From a bacterium (lineage in GTDB: Bacteria > Chlamydiota > Chlamydiia > Chlamydiales > SM23-39): DNA of 15,056 bases. Made by a program: the position numbers and the translations under genes. Positions 1 through 6,559 of the stretch are shown in pieces. Under the pieces are notes generated by a model. The model made no database searches. It was not told the DNA's origin and was given only the letters and a program-made list of their open reading frames with translations. Where the stretch lies: positions 1 to 15,056 of the forward strand of contig JAKAFF010000011.1 of assembly GCA_021818045.1 (NCBI GenBank), written 5' to 3'. The stretch's first letter is position 1; each line of letters opens with the position of its first letter.

Positions 1-427
1 CTTCTACAGCCAGGGCCTGCCCAATCATTGCCTTTGCCTGCATCTTTCCTCCATTCCCACTCACATGAATCGCTTTGGCATGCAAAAGGAGCGCATCACC
101 AGGCGTCACTGGTTTACGAAACTTTGTATGTGCTACATTGAGGAGGACGGCAATTTTTTTCACATAACCTTTTTGGTGCACCAAAACCCCCCCCGTCTGT
201 GCAAGCGCTTCCAAAATCAACACCCCTGGCATGATTGGAACCCCTGGAAAATGCCCTTGAAAAAACGGCTCGTTAGCGGTCACATTTTTGAGCCCCAAAA
301 TCTCATTTTCGTCCAAATTCATCTCTAAAATTCGATCGACTAACAAGAAGGGATAACGGTGGGGAAGAATTTTCTCAATTTCTTTGATATTGAATACAAA
401 AGGGCGGTTCATTACAGCATCTCCCAT
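1..427 (-). CDS. fabZ: 3-hydroxyacyl-ACP dehydratase FabZ (partial, 3' end outside window)
   Basis: Dehydrates (3R)-hydroxyacyl-ACP in type II fatty acid synthesis. It competes with lipid A synthesis for hydroxyacyl-ACP, so pairing with lpxC makes sense. I translated the minus strand by eye. The frame is open to the left edge (142 codons seen), so the C-terminus is missing. Family marks: LPHRYPFLLVDR at residues 21-32, then GHFPGVPIMPGVLILEALAQ at 58-77 with the catalytic His59 and Glu73 of the hot-dog fold. Start: ATG at 427 overlaps the lpxC TGA by one base (TGATG) and has AGGAG eight bases upstream inside lpxC. ATG at 412 also has GGGAG eight bases upstream and would number the active site His54/Glu68, as I recall for E. 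coli FabZ, so it is a real alternative. A run of eight G (coding sense) sits at 187-194. Function is certain; only the start is open. Confidence 0.96.
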   Translation of the reverse strand, partial: MGDAVMNRPFVFNIKEIEKILPHRYPFLLVDRILEMNLDENEILGLKNVTANEPFFQGHFPGVPIMPGVLILEALAQTGGVLVHQKGYVKKIAVLLNVAHTKFRKPVTPGDALLLHAKAIHVSGNGGKMQAKAMIGQALAVE

Positions 428-1323
428 CAACGACACTCCTGGCTGATAGTCGCAGAAGTCATATCGTAGCGTTCCGCATGATCTGCAAGAATTTTAGCAA
501 ATGCTACGTTACTAGAATGTCCCGACCGAATCGAAACGATATGTCCTTTAATACGACAGCCCAACAAAGAAAGATCGCCGACCAAATCCAAGGTTTTGTG
601 CCGCACCATTTCATCAGGGAAACGGGCCCCTTCTGGATTCAGAATCTGATCACCCTTAATGACAAGGGCATTCTCTAGGCCTCCTCCACGAATAATCCCC
701 TTCTCGATAAACGGAAGAATCTCTTCATATAATGAAAAGGTGCGGCAGGGCGCAATCTCCTCGCGATATGAATCGGGCGTGAGCGCAATAGAGTAGTATT
801 GAGAGCGAATCAAAGAAGAGTGAGGATAATGCAAAGTATAACTGATACGCAGCTCATCGGCTGGCAGTGCAACGAGCAAAACTTCCCCTTCAGACCAAAG
901 AAGAGGCTCGACAATCTGCATCACATGACAAGGAGCCTCTTGAATATGTATGCCTGCTTGGTCGATTAATTCAACAAAAAGCCTTGAACTCCCATCAGCT
1001 GCCAAAATTTCAGGCCCTTCTACCTGAATGATTGCGTTATCAACTTCTAAAGCAGACAAAGCAGACAACAAATGCTCAACCATATAGATGCTAGCGCCTG
1101 ACAAAGCCAGACGAGTACACCGAGGAGCTTCTTTCACATATTCAAGGCGAGCGGGAATTTCTGGGCGGCCGGGCAAATCAACGCGCTGAAATACAAGCCC
1201 GTGATTTGCTGGCGCAGGGAGAATCCGCACCGAAACCTTCTCTCCTGTAAAAAGACCCACGCCGGAGGCGAACACCTCCCGTTTTATAGTTTTCTGCATT
1301 TCAGAAGAATCTGAACCGATCAA
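427..1323 (-). CDS. lpxC: UDP-3-O-acyl-N-acetylglucosamine deacetylase LpxC
   Basis: Cytoplasmic zinc hydrolase that removes the acetyl group from UDP-3-O-acyl-GlcNAc, the committed step of lipid A synthesis. The 298-residue length is normal. Visible marks: KREVFASGVGLFTGE near residues 14-28, MVEHLLSALSALEVDN at 81-96 (general base Glu83, zinc ligand His84), RHKTLDLVGDLSLLG at 241-255 (zinc ligands His242 and Asp246) and SGHSSN at 267-272 with catalytic His269. Start: the codon at 1323 is TTG, with AGAGG (1331-1335) seven bases upstream. An internal ATG at 1299 aligns better with the usual LpxC N-terminus (MQKTIKREV) but has no clear Shine-Dalgarno, so the true start is undecided. It lies 183 bp after lnt in the same direction and runs into fabZ. 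A hairpin abuts its ribosome binding site (listed separately). Confidence 0.97.
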   Translation of the reverse strand: MIGSDSSEMQKTIKREVFASGVGLFTGEKVSVRILPAPANHGLVFQRVDLPGRPEIPARLEYVKEAPRCTRLALSGASIYMVEHLLSALSALEVDNAIIQVEGPEILAADGSSRLFVELIDQAGIHIQEAPCHVMQIVEPLLWSEGEVLLVALPADELRISYTLHYPHSSLIRSQYYSIALTPDSYREEIAPCRTFSLYEEILPFIEKGIIRGGGLENALVIKGDQILNPEGARFPDEMVRHKTLDLVGDLSLLGCRIKGHIVSIRSGHSSNVAFAKILADHAERYDMTSATISQECR

Positions 1324-1330
1324 ACAGCTA

Positions 1331-1335
1331 CCTCT
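1331..1335 (-). promoter_or_regulatory. Shine-Dalgarno AGAGG for the TTG start of lpxC
   Basis: Read on the minus strand, AGAGG lies seven bases before TTG at 1323. It supports the TTG start over the internal ATG at 1299, which has no purine-rich site upstream. It sits three bases from the foot of a hairpin at 1339-1369, so its accessibility could depend on that structure. Confidence 0.5.
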
Positions 1336-1338
1336 TTA

Positions 1339-1369
1339 AGGAGCCCACTTTTTCAAAAGCGGAGCTCCT
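1339..1369 (-). promoter_or_regulatory. Hairpin in the lpxC leader
   Basis: Inverted repeat AGGAGC (1339-1344) and GCTCCT (1364-1369) gives a 6-bp outer stem. An inner stem CTTT/AAAG (1348-1351 and 1356-1359) lies in the loop. On the minus strand it ends three bases before the lpxC Shine-Dalgarno. No U-tract follows, so an intrinsic terminator for lnt is unlikely. A translational or processing role is inference only, and chance is possible. Confidence 0.3.
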
Positions 1370-1506
1370 CTTCATCTTAAGGAGGGCTGCGCTACACCCG
1401 CCTTTGCGTATTTTGAGAGCTCGATACCTCCCAGATGGGTAAAGGCTGCGCCCGAGCGATCCGTTCTCACAGAAAATCTTGGTAAGAAGTTAGCGGAGTA
1501 GAAGTT

Positions 1507-3099
1507 TTACGGCAACTTTTTCTTCCGTCTCAATTGCGTCAAAAGAGCCGCCGCACTCATTCCCAAAATCGCTCCATCCCCCCACCAGGTGTATAATGTC
1601 TTGAAGGCGCGCAACGGAACTGTCGTATATAAAACACCGGCCTCAGTCTCTGGGCAAGACAATGTTTGCAAGGGTGCGCCAAAACAATCGATCACGCCCG
1701 TGACTCCCGTATTGCATGCGCGAAGAATACATACCCCATTTTCGGCAGCTCTCACACGACCATGATCGAAATGTTGTTGCGGGAGCGTGGATCCAGGAAA
1801 CCAGGCATCATTTGTCAGATTCACAAATAAACACGCCCCTTTTTGCCGCAACTCGCGGATCAATTGACTGAAGGTCTCTTCCAAGCAAATGGACACACCA
1901 ATAGGGCATGGTTGGGCAAATATTTTAGCGGCAATTCCGTGATCAAAGGAGTTGTAAATGCCAAATTCTTCAGCGACAAACTGGGCCATTTTATGCCATT
2001 GCCGAAGAGGGATATATTCGGCGATAGGGGCAAGCACCCTTTTTTCATACCTTTCTGGCAAATCGCCTCGGGGTGAAAAGTGAAATGCAGCGTTATACTC
2101 ACCCGTCTCATCGGCATCATCTGACCCCACAATGATGTGAGCGTTCAAATAATTGGCCAATGCTTGCACTAAAAACGCGTTTGTCACCTTCCATCCGCCT
2201 ATGTGTTGCTTTGCGTAAGGGGGGGTGAGCGGTGGCCAATATGACGCATCGAAATACTTTTGCACCCATTCGAGATCAAACTGCGCGATATGCATGCTGC
2301 GCGGCAATGTGGCTTCTGGAAATACGAGCAGATCTACCTGTTTTGTTGGATCCAATAGCTTGTAAATTCGTGCCCACTGATCTTTTGGCTGCATATAAGC
2401 ATGCGCCCACTCACTGAAAAATTCTTTTTGCTCAGGACGTAGCGCCGTCTGCACGAGCGCTACACGCAAAGTTCCATGAGACAAAGCCTCGTCATTGACA
2501 AAGTGTCGATGCATAAGACCAAACAAATACGGAACACAGGCTACAAGCGCCCAAATCGCAAAGCTGCGCGCCGTTTTTCGCAAATAGGCATTGAGAGCAA
2601 GCACGTTGGCCCAAATCACCCAAAATGAAAGCCCAAATACTCCCCATACAGCTGCAAATTGCAAGGAAAAATGGGACTCTGTAAGCGCAAGACCTACCGG
2701 ATTCCAGGTAAAACCACAGAGCACAAAAAGGCGCAGCCACTCTAGAATCACCCAAAAGCCTGCAGCGGCAAACGCTTTTTGGGCCCCAATGGGAGGAGCA
2801 ATAAAGAAAGATAACAACCCAAATTGCACCCCTAAACCGACGATTACCAAGCAGTAGACCACTAAGATCAGCGGCCCCATATAGTGTGTAGTGGAAAACC
2901 AAGAAAGCTGCACACTTTGCACAGAGGCAAACCAAATGACAGACAAAAAAAAGCGCTCTTTAGGCTGGGGAAAAGCCAACATTGCTTTCCAAAAAAGCGC
3001 ATATCCCAGCGCCGCTGCCAATACGCCCACCCCAGCCAACCCCGCCGGTTGTCCAAAAGCGACAATGCCCCAACTCAAAAAAAGCCAGATCCAGTGCAT
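1507..3099 (-). CDS. lnt: Apolipoprotein N-acyltransferase Lnt (CutE)
   Basis: Inner-membrane enzyme that adds the third acyl chain to the N-terminal Cys of apolipoproteins, the last step of lipoprotein maturation. At 530 residues it is near the usual size of about 510. The first 200 residues are hydrophobic with several membrane segments (roughly 5-35, 50-65, 75-100, 108-125, 145-172, 178-195). The rest is a periplasmic nitrilase domain, with a C-terminal hydrophobic stretch near 505-520. The catalytic triad is visible: Glu262 in LLVFPEATLP, Lys353 in YEKRVLAPIAEYIP and Cys405 in SICLEETF. NLTNDAWFPGSTLPQQH at 427-443 is also typical. The ATG overlaps the doxX stop by one base (TAATG) and no Shine-Dalgarno precedes it, so translation is probably coupled to doxX. 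Its substrates would include lipoproteins such as the LptE-like protein encoded at 8741-9361. Confidence 0.96.
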   Translation of the reverse strand: MHWIWLFLSWGIVAFGQPAGLAGVGVLAAALGYALFWKAMLAFPQPKERFFLSVIWFASVQSVQLSWFSTTHYMGPLILVVYCLVIVGLGVQFGLLSFFIAPPIGAQKAFAAAGFWVILEWLRLFVLCGFTWNPVGLALTESHFSLQFAAVWGVFGLSFWVIWANVLALNAYLRKTARSFAIWALVACVPYLFGLMHRHFVNDEALSHGTLRVALVQTALRPEQKEFFSEWAHAYMQPKDQWARIYKLLDPTKQVDLLVFPEATLPRSMHIAQFDLEWVQKYFDASYWPPLTPPYAKQHIGGWKVTNAFLVQALANYLNAHIIVGSDDADETGEYNAAFHFSPRGDLPERYEKRVLAPIAEYIPLRQWHKMAQFVAEEFGIYNSFDHGIAAKIFAQPCPIGVSICLEETFSQLIRELRQKGACLFVNLTNDAWFPGSTLPQQHFDHGRVRAAENGVCILRACNTGVTGVIDCFGAPLQTLSCPETEAGVLYTTVPLRAFKTLYTWWGDGAILGMSAAALLTQLRRKKKLP

Positions 3100-3566
3100 T
3101 AAAATTTGGGGGGAAATGCAATCTTAGGCAACTCATTTTCCTGTAGAAGAATCATGAACAGCCCTCCTATAATTGCTAAATTTTTTAAAAAATGGGCGAT
3201 TTGCATATCGCGAGCAGATCCCTCGATAAACCAAAATTGATGGATTAAAGCGGTCGTCGGAATCAAAAACAAAATAAGCAGACCCGCGCCCCATTTTTCC
3301 CGAATTCCCAACAACACTGACAAGCCGCCCAATAACTCACACAAAATAGCAAGTACCACCAAGACGGGTGCCCATGGAATCAGAAAGGACAACCCCGCCT
3401 GTAACTGCTCCGAAAAACCGACATATGATTGCCACTCTGATAATACATTCACTAAAAATCGCTCCGTATCATGCCAATGCAAAATTTTATTTGCAGCTCC
3501 GGCTAAAAAAACCAGGCTAATGCAAAATCGCGCAGTGACATGCACCAATTGACGTATTACTTTCAT
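3099..3566 (-). CDS. DoxX-family small integral membrane protein
   Basis: A 155-residue protein of the DoxX family: about four membrane helices (near residues 10-27, 58-75, 76-89 and 94-112, with another hydrophobic segment at 128-141). Family-type motifs are RFCISLVFLAGAANKILHW at 13-31 and the C-terminal IAHFLKNLAIIGGLFMIL at 123-140. DoxX proteins are poorly understood; some work in redox or detoxification complexes. No function can be assigned here beyond membrane location. Start: ATG at 3566 has GAGG five bases upstream (3572-3575). The frame stays open to 3680, but a longer start would run under the divergent methyltransferase gene and add residues outside the domain. It heads an operon with lnt, lpxC and fabZ and overlaps lnt by one base, which hints at an envelope role. 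Confidence 0.85.
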   Translation of the reverse strand: MKVIRQLVHVTARFCISLVFLAGAANKILHWHDTERFLVNVLSEWQSYVGFSEQLQAGLSFLIPWAPVLVVLAILCELLGGLSVLLGIREKWGAGLLILFLIPTTALIHQFWFIEGSARDMQIAHFLKNLAIIGGLFMILLQENELPKIAFPPKF

Positions 3567-3584
3567 AAATACCTCGTAACAGGT

Positions 3585-3613
3585 AAAATACCACATCGGA
3601 TTTTTTGCGTAAA
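3585..3613 (-). promoter_or_regulatory. Candidate sigma-66/70-type promoter for doxX-lnt-lpxC-fabZ
   Basis: On the minus strand, TTTACG (3608-3613) and TATTTT (3585-3590) are separated by 17 bp. Each matches 4 of 6 consensus bases. The doxX ATG lies 18 bases after the -10 box, leaving room for a short leader that includes the GAGG site. It lies in the 51-bp divergent gap. Unverified: AT-rich gaps give such matches by chance. Confidence 0.4.
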
Positions 3614-3617
3614 AGTA

Positions 3618-4733
3618 ATGAGACTCCCTTTTTGCGACTACCACATTTTTGCGTTTTTGCAAGGCTACGAGAAAGGTCAAAAACCTTTAGACCTCGCATT
3701 TAGCCAATATCTACGTGCCCATAAAAGCATTGGTGCCCAAGACCGACGCACTATTGGCGAGGCCGTGTTTGGCATGATTCGATGGAAAACATTGATCGAT
3801 CACTTAAGCCCCACAAACCACATTCTAGACAGGCTGCGGTGCTATCGCAACCTGGATTTAGACTCCTGTATGCACAATCCAAAAATCCCCCAATCTGCAC
3901 GATGCGGGGTAAATGATTTTTTGTACCAACGACTCCTCGCCACTTTTGGGCAAGAGCAAACGCATTTACTATGCCAGGTGCTCAATCAATCCGCGCCGAT
4001 TACAGTGCGCGCCAATACGATCAAAACAAACCGCGAAGAACTCCTCAAAATGTGGGCAGAAAAATTTGACGTTGTCCCTTGCTCGCAAGCACCTCAGGGA
4101 ATTCAATTCAAAAATAGAGCGGCGCTCTTCACCTTGCCCGAATTTAAAGCCGGTTTTTTTGAAGTGCAAGATGAAGGCAGTCAACTCATTGCAAACCTTG
4201 TGCAAGCAAAACCTGGAGAACACGTCTTAGATTACTGCAGCGGCTCCGGAGGAAAAACCTTAGCTTTTGCCCCAGCCATGAAAGGAAAAGGACAGATCTA
4301 TCTCCATGACGTCCGTCCCTGGATCCTCACAGAAGCTCGAAAAAGACTCAAAAGAGCTGGAGTGCAGAATGCACAATTTACTTTGCCTCGCACCCCAGTT
4401 GATTGGGTGCTTGTCGATGTCCCTTGTAGCGGCACGGGCACTTTGCGCAGAAACCCGGATGCCAAATGGAAAATTGACGCCCCATCCATCGAACGACTCG
4501 TCATAGAGCAACGAGCCATTGTCCAAAAAGCCTTGCCCCATCTCAAACCCACAGGCCATCTTGTGTATGCTACCTGCAGCATTTTGCCTGAAGAAAACGA
4601 GGAGCAGGTAAAATATTTTTTAAGCCACTTGCCACTGCAGTTGATCCAACAAGCGTCCTTCCTCCCTACTGCTGACGGCATGGATGGGTTTTTTGCGGCC
4701 ATTTTCCGTATAGATCCAAAAAACTCTTTGTGA
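3618..4733 (+). CDS. rsmB: RsmB/Fmu-type 16S rRNA (cytosine-C5)-methyltransferase
   Basis: SAM-dependent m5C RNA methyltransferase of the Nol1/Nop2/Sun family, probably acting on 16S rRNA like RsmB (Fmu). From ATG 3618 it has 371 residues. Residues 1-120 include an RsmB-like stretch (AHKSIGAQDRRTIGEAVFGMIRW, split here as AHKSIGAQDRR at 34-44 and TIGEAVFGMIRW at 45-56), but this region is shorter than the full NusB-like domain of E. coli RsmB (429 aa). The catalytic domain shows FFEVQDEGSQL (180-190), the SAM motif LDYCSGSGGKT (204-214), DVPCSGTGTLRRNPD (267-281, Cys270), TCS with catalytic Cys320 and the C-terminal DGFFAAIFRI. Start: the frame is open from 3540, but an earlier start would cover the doxX start. 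No clear Shine-Dalgarno is seen. The downstream gene follows after 6 bp. Exact target cytosine is inferred, so the symbol is less sure than the family. Confidence 0.88.
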   Translation: MRLPFCDYHIFAFLQGYEKGQKPLDLAFSQYLRAHKSIGAQDRRTIGEAVFGMIRWKTLIDHLSPTNHILDRLRCYRNLDLDSCMHNPKIPQSARCGVNDFLYQRLLATFGQEQTHLLCQVLNQSAPITVRANTIKTNREELLKMWAEKFDVVPCSQAPQGIQFKNRAALFTLPEFKAGFFEVQDEGSQLIANLVQAKPGEHVLDYCSGSGGKTLAFAPAMKGKGQIYLHDVRPWILTEARKRLKRAGVQNAQFTLPRTPVDWVLVDVPCSGTGTLRRNPDAKWKIDAPSIERLVIEQRAIVQKALPHLKPTGHLVYATCSILPEENEEQVKYFLSHLPLQLIQQASFLPTADGMDGFFAAIFRIDPKNSL

Positions 4734-4739
4734 TACATT

Positions 4740-5771
4740 ATGCCGAACATGAAACACTACGCCTTATTTCTAGTTACTCTCATTGGATCGCTGACCGCCC
4801 ACGCGCCGCAAAATCAATTTGCTGACTCTAAAATAGGGGTTCAAAATTCGATTCTTGCAAAGGTCAACGGGCATACAATTTCCGTCTTGGACGTGAAGAA
4901 AAGAATGGATATGGTGTTCTATCAACACTACCCTCAGTATGCAGAAAACACGCAAGCTCGCTTCCAGTTTTATCAAACCGGCTGGCGCAACGTCCTCATG
5001 GAGATGATCGATAACGAGCTCATTTTGGCCGATGCCGAAGATAAAGAGGTCAAAGTAACAGATGGCGATGTGCGGGAAGTCGTTGAAGAGCGTTTCGGAC
5101 CAAATGTCATGCAAACCTTGGACCAAATCGGCCTTGCCTACGACGAAGCCTGGAAAATCATCAAAAATGAGCAAATTGTCGGACGTATGAATTGGTGGTT
5201 TGTCCAATCAAAAGCAATCGGCAGCGTTACCCCACAGGCCATTCGCCAAAGCTACCAACTATACCTAGAACAAAATCCCCCTTACACCGATTGGACCTAT
5301 CGCGTGGTCTCGATCCGCCCTGATCATCCTGAAGCGTCTTTGCCTGAGCTAGTCTATGAATTTCTCTCCACACAAACAACTCCCCCAGACAACCTAGTAG
5401 AAGAACTGGCTCGATTCGAATCAGCGGGCGCCTCAATTACCGTTTCAAATGAATTTTCAGCCACCGATCAAGAGCTATCTGACCTACACAAAACAGCACT
5501 CCTGTCTCTAAAGTGCGGTGAATATAGTCGGCCAAGCCTGCAAACAAATCGTACAGATAAAAAACCTGTGTATCGCATTTTTTATCTGACAAACAAAAAT
5601 GAGCACCCAGCCCCCGCATTTGAAGATCTAGCCCAGCAATTACAAAATCAATTGGTACAAGAAGCAAGCCTCAAAGCATCCAAGGACTATACAGCGAGAC
5701 TGCGTAAATTTTATGATTTCGATCCCGCCAAAGTGATTCCAGAAGATATTCAGCCCTTCTCCTTGCAATGA
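4740..5771 (+). CDS. Secreted SurA-like chaperone with degenerate parvulin domain
   Basis: A 343-residue periplasmic protein. A signal peptide is clear: MPNMKHYALFLVTLIGSLTAHA, split as basic start (KH) and hydrophobic core at 7-18, with likely cleavage after AHA (22). Residues 38-57 (LAKVNGHTISVLDVKKRMD) and 90-170 resemble the SurA N-terminal chaperone fold. Residues 184-330 look like a parvulin (PpiC) domain: the second half (LLSLKCGEYSRP, then PAPAFEDLAQQLQNQL and a YTARLRKFYDF tail) fits, but the usual GGDLGW-type motif and the Gly-Tyr-His near the end are absent. Chaperone activity is therefore more likely than prolyl isomerisation. As remembered, C. trachomatis CT355 sits beside ksgA and may be the homologue. 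ATG 4740 or 4749 could start it; neither has a strong Shine-Dalgarno. Its stop overlaps the rsmA start by 4 bp (ATGA). Confidence 0.8.
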   Translation: MPNMKHYALFLVTLIGSLTAHAPQNQFADSKIGVQNSILAKVNGHTISVLDVKKRMDMVFYQHYPQYAENTQARFQFYQTGWRNVLMEMIDNELILADAEDKEVKVTDGDVREVVEERFGPNVMQTLDQIGLAYDEAWKIIKNEQIVGRMNWWFVQSKAIGSVTPQAIRQSYQLYLEQNPPYTDWTYRVVSIRPDHPEASLPELVYEFLSTQTTPPDNLVEELARFESAGASITVSNEFSATDQELSDLHKTALLSLKCGEYSRPSLQTNRTDKKPVYRIFYLTNKNEHPAPAFEDLAQQLQNQLVQEASLKASKDYTARLRKFYDFDPAKVIPEDIQPFSLQ

Positions 5772-6559
5772 ACCTCTCAGAATTACTCCCTTTTCTCGAA
5801 AAAATCAATGCGCGCCCCAACAGACGCTTTTCGCAAAACTTCCTAATCGATTCTAATATTGTACAAAAAATTGTGCACATGGCGGATATTCGCCCAGGCG
5901 ATAAAGTCTTGGAGATCGGACCTGGTCCTGGTGCATTGACCCGAGCACTGCTGGCTCAAGGGGCCCATGTATTGGCCATCGAAATTGACACCGCGTTTGC
6001 GACAGCTTTGCGCGATCTAGACGAAGACCGTTTGACCGTGTTTGAAGCCGATTTTCTCTCCTTTCCCATGCATCAAATTCCCAAAGACATCAAAGTAGTA
6101 GCCAATCTGCCCTACCACATCACAACACCTATTCTCGATAAATTATTCCACCATCCATTTGTGAGCATCACCGTGATGGTGCAAAAAGAAGTGGCTGATC
6201 GCATGACAGCATCCGCAGGATCGAAACAATTTGGCGCCCTCACCTTGTTTGTGCAATTTTACACAAAACTCATCCAACACTTCCTCGTCCCAGCCTCCTG
6301 TTTTTATCCCCGGCCTCAAGTCAATTCCACTGTGATCCGGCTCGATGCACAGGAGCCACCTTCCATTGAAGCCGCCCAGTTTTTCCCATGGATCAAAAAG
6401 AGCTTTCAACAACGCCGCAAAATGTTGTCCACTTCCCTAGGTCTTGCCAAAGACACAATTCGCAACGCCTTAGCAACCATTGGCGTCCGAGAAGATGCCC
6501 GGCCAGAAAGCCTCTCGTTTGCACAATGGGTCTCGTTGGCCAAACTACTCAACGCGTGA
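5768..6559 (+). CDS. rsmA: 16S rRNA (adenine(1518/1519)-N6)-dimethyltransferase RsmA/KsgA
   Basis: Dimethylates two adjacent adenines in the 3'-terminal helix of 16S rRNA late in small-subunit assembly. The 263 residues are the normal size. Visible: RRFSQNFLID (19-28), the SAM loop LEIGPGPGALT (48-58), an acidic IEID ribose-binding strand at 71-74, EADFLSF (93-99), catalytic NLPYHI (113-118), and C-terminal FYPRPQVNSTVIRL and SFQQRRKMLSTSL. Its ATG overlaps the upstream SurA-like gene by 4 bases (ATGA) with no Shine-Dalgarno, so it is probably translated by coupling. Its 3' end overlaps the convergent carboxypeptidase gene by 11 bp, leaving no room for a terminator between them. Confidence 0.97.
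   Translation: MNLSELLPFLEKINARPNRRFSQNFLIDSNIVQKIVHMADIRPGDKVLEIGPGPGALTRALLAQGAHVLAIEIDTAFATALRDLDEDRLTVFEADFLSFPMHQIPKDIKVVANLPYHITTPILDKLFHHPFVSITVMVQKEVADRMTASAGSKQFGALTLFVQFYTKLIQHFLVPASCFYPRPQVNSTVIRLDAQEPPSIEAAQFFPWIKKSFQQRRKMLSTSLGLAKDTIRNALATIGVREDARPESLSFAQWVSLAKLLNA

Larger units (their letters stand above)
1324..1506 (-). other. lnt-lpxC intergenic region with a 53-codon stop-free frame
   Basis: This is the longest gap between same-strand genes in the window (183 bp). On the minus strand one frame is open from 1489 to a TAG at 1330-1328, giving 53 codons that are basic and rich in Ser, Gly and Lys/Arg, with the tail KRSSAFEKVGSLKR. There is no ATG, GTG or TTG start in the first 38 codons; the only Met is residue 39. 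It is therefore not an intact gene as it stands. The 8-mer GCGCAGCC occurs twice on the minus strand, at about 1443-1450 and 1384-1391. It could be a gene remnant, a copy of a dispersed repeat or chance. I saw no tRNA fold and no convincing promoter here. Confidence 0.3.

Noticed and set aside
1339..1369. Hairpin read as an intrinsic terminator for lnt
   Set aside because: It is about 140 bp past the lnt stop and is followed by TTAAAGAGG, not a U-tract, and it sits at the lpxC ribosome binding site.
1380..1506. Possible tRNA or small RNA gene in the lnt-lpxC gap
   Set aside because: No acceptor stem, T-loop or cloverleaf could be laid out on either strand.
2492..2935. 147-codon frame on the minus strand inside lnt
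   Set aside because: It lies wholly within the lnt gene, whose catalytic residues and membrane segments are clear. The alternative product is Cys/Leu-rich with no domain, typical of a frame shadow.
3540..3617. Longer start of the methyltransferase gene (397 residues)
   Set aside because: It would run antisense over the doxX start. The added residues do not resemble the family N-terminus.
3567..3680. Longer doxX start (193 residues)
   Set aside because: It would overlap the divergent methyltransferase start, add residues outside the DoxX domain, and ignore the GAGG site at ATG 3566.
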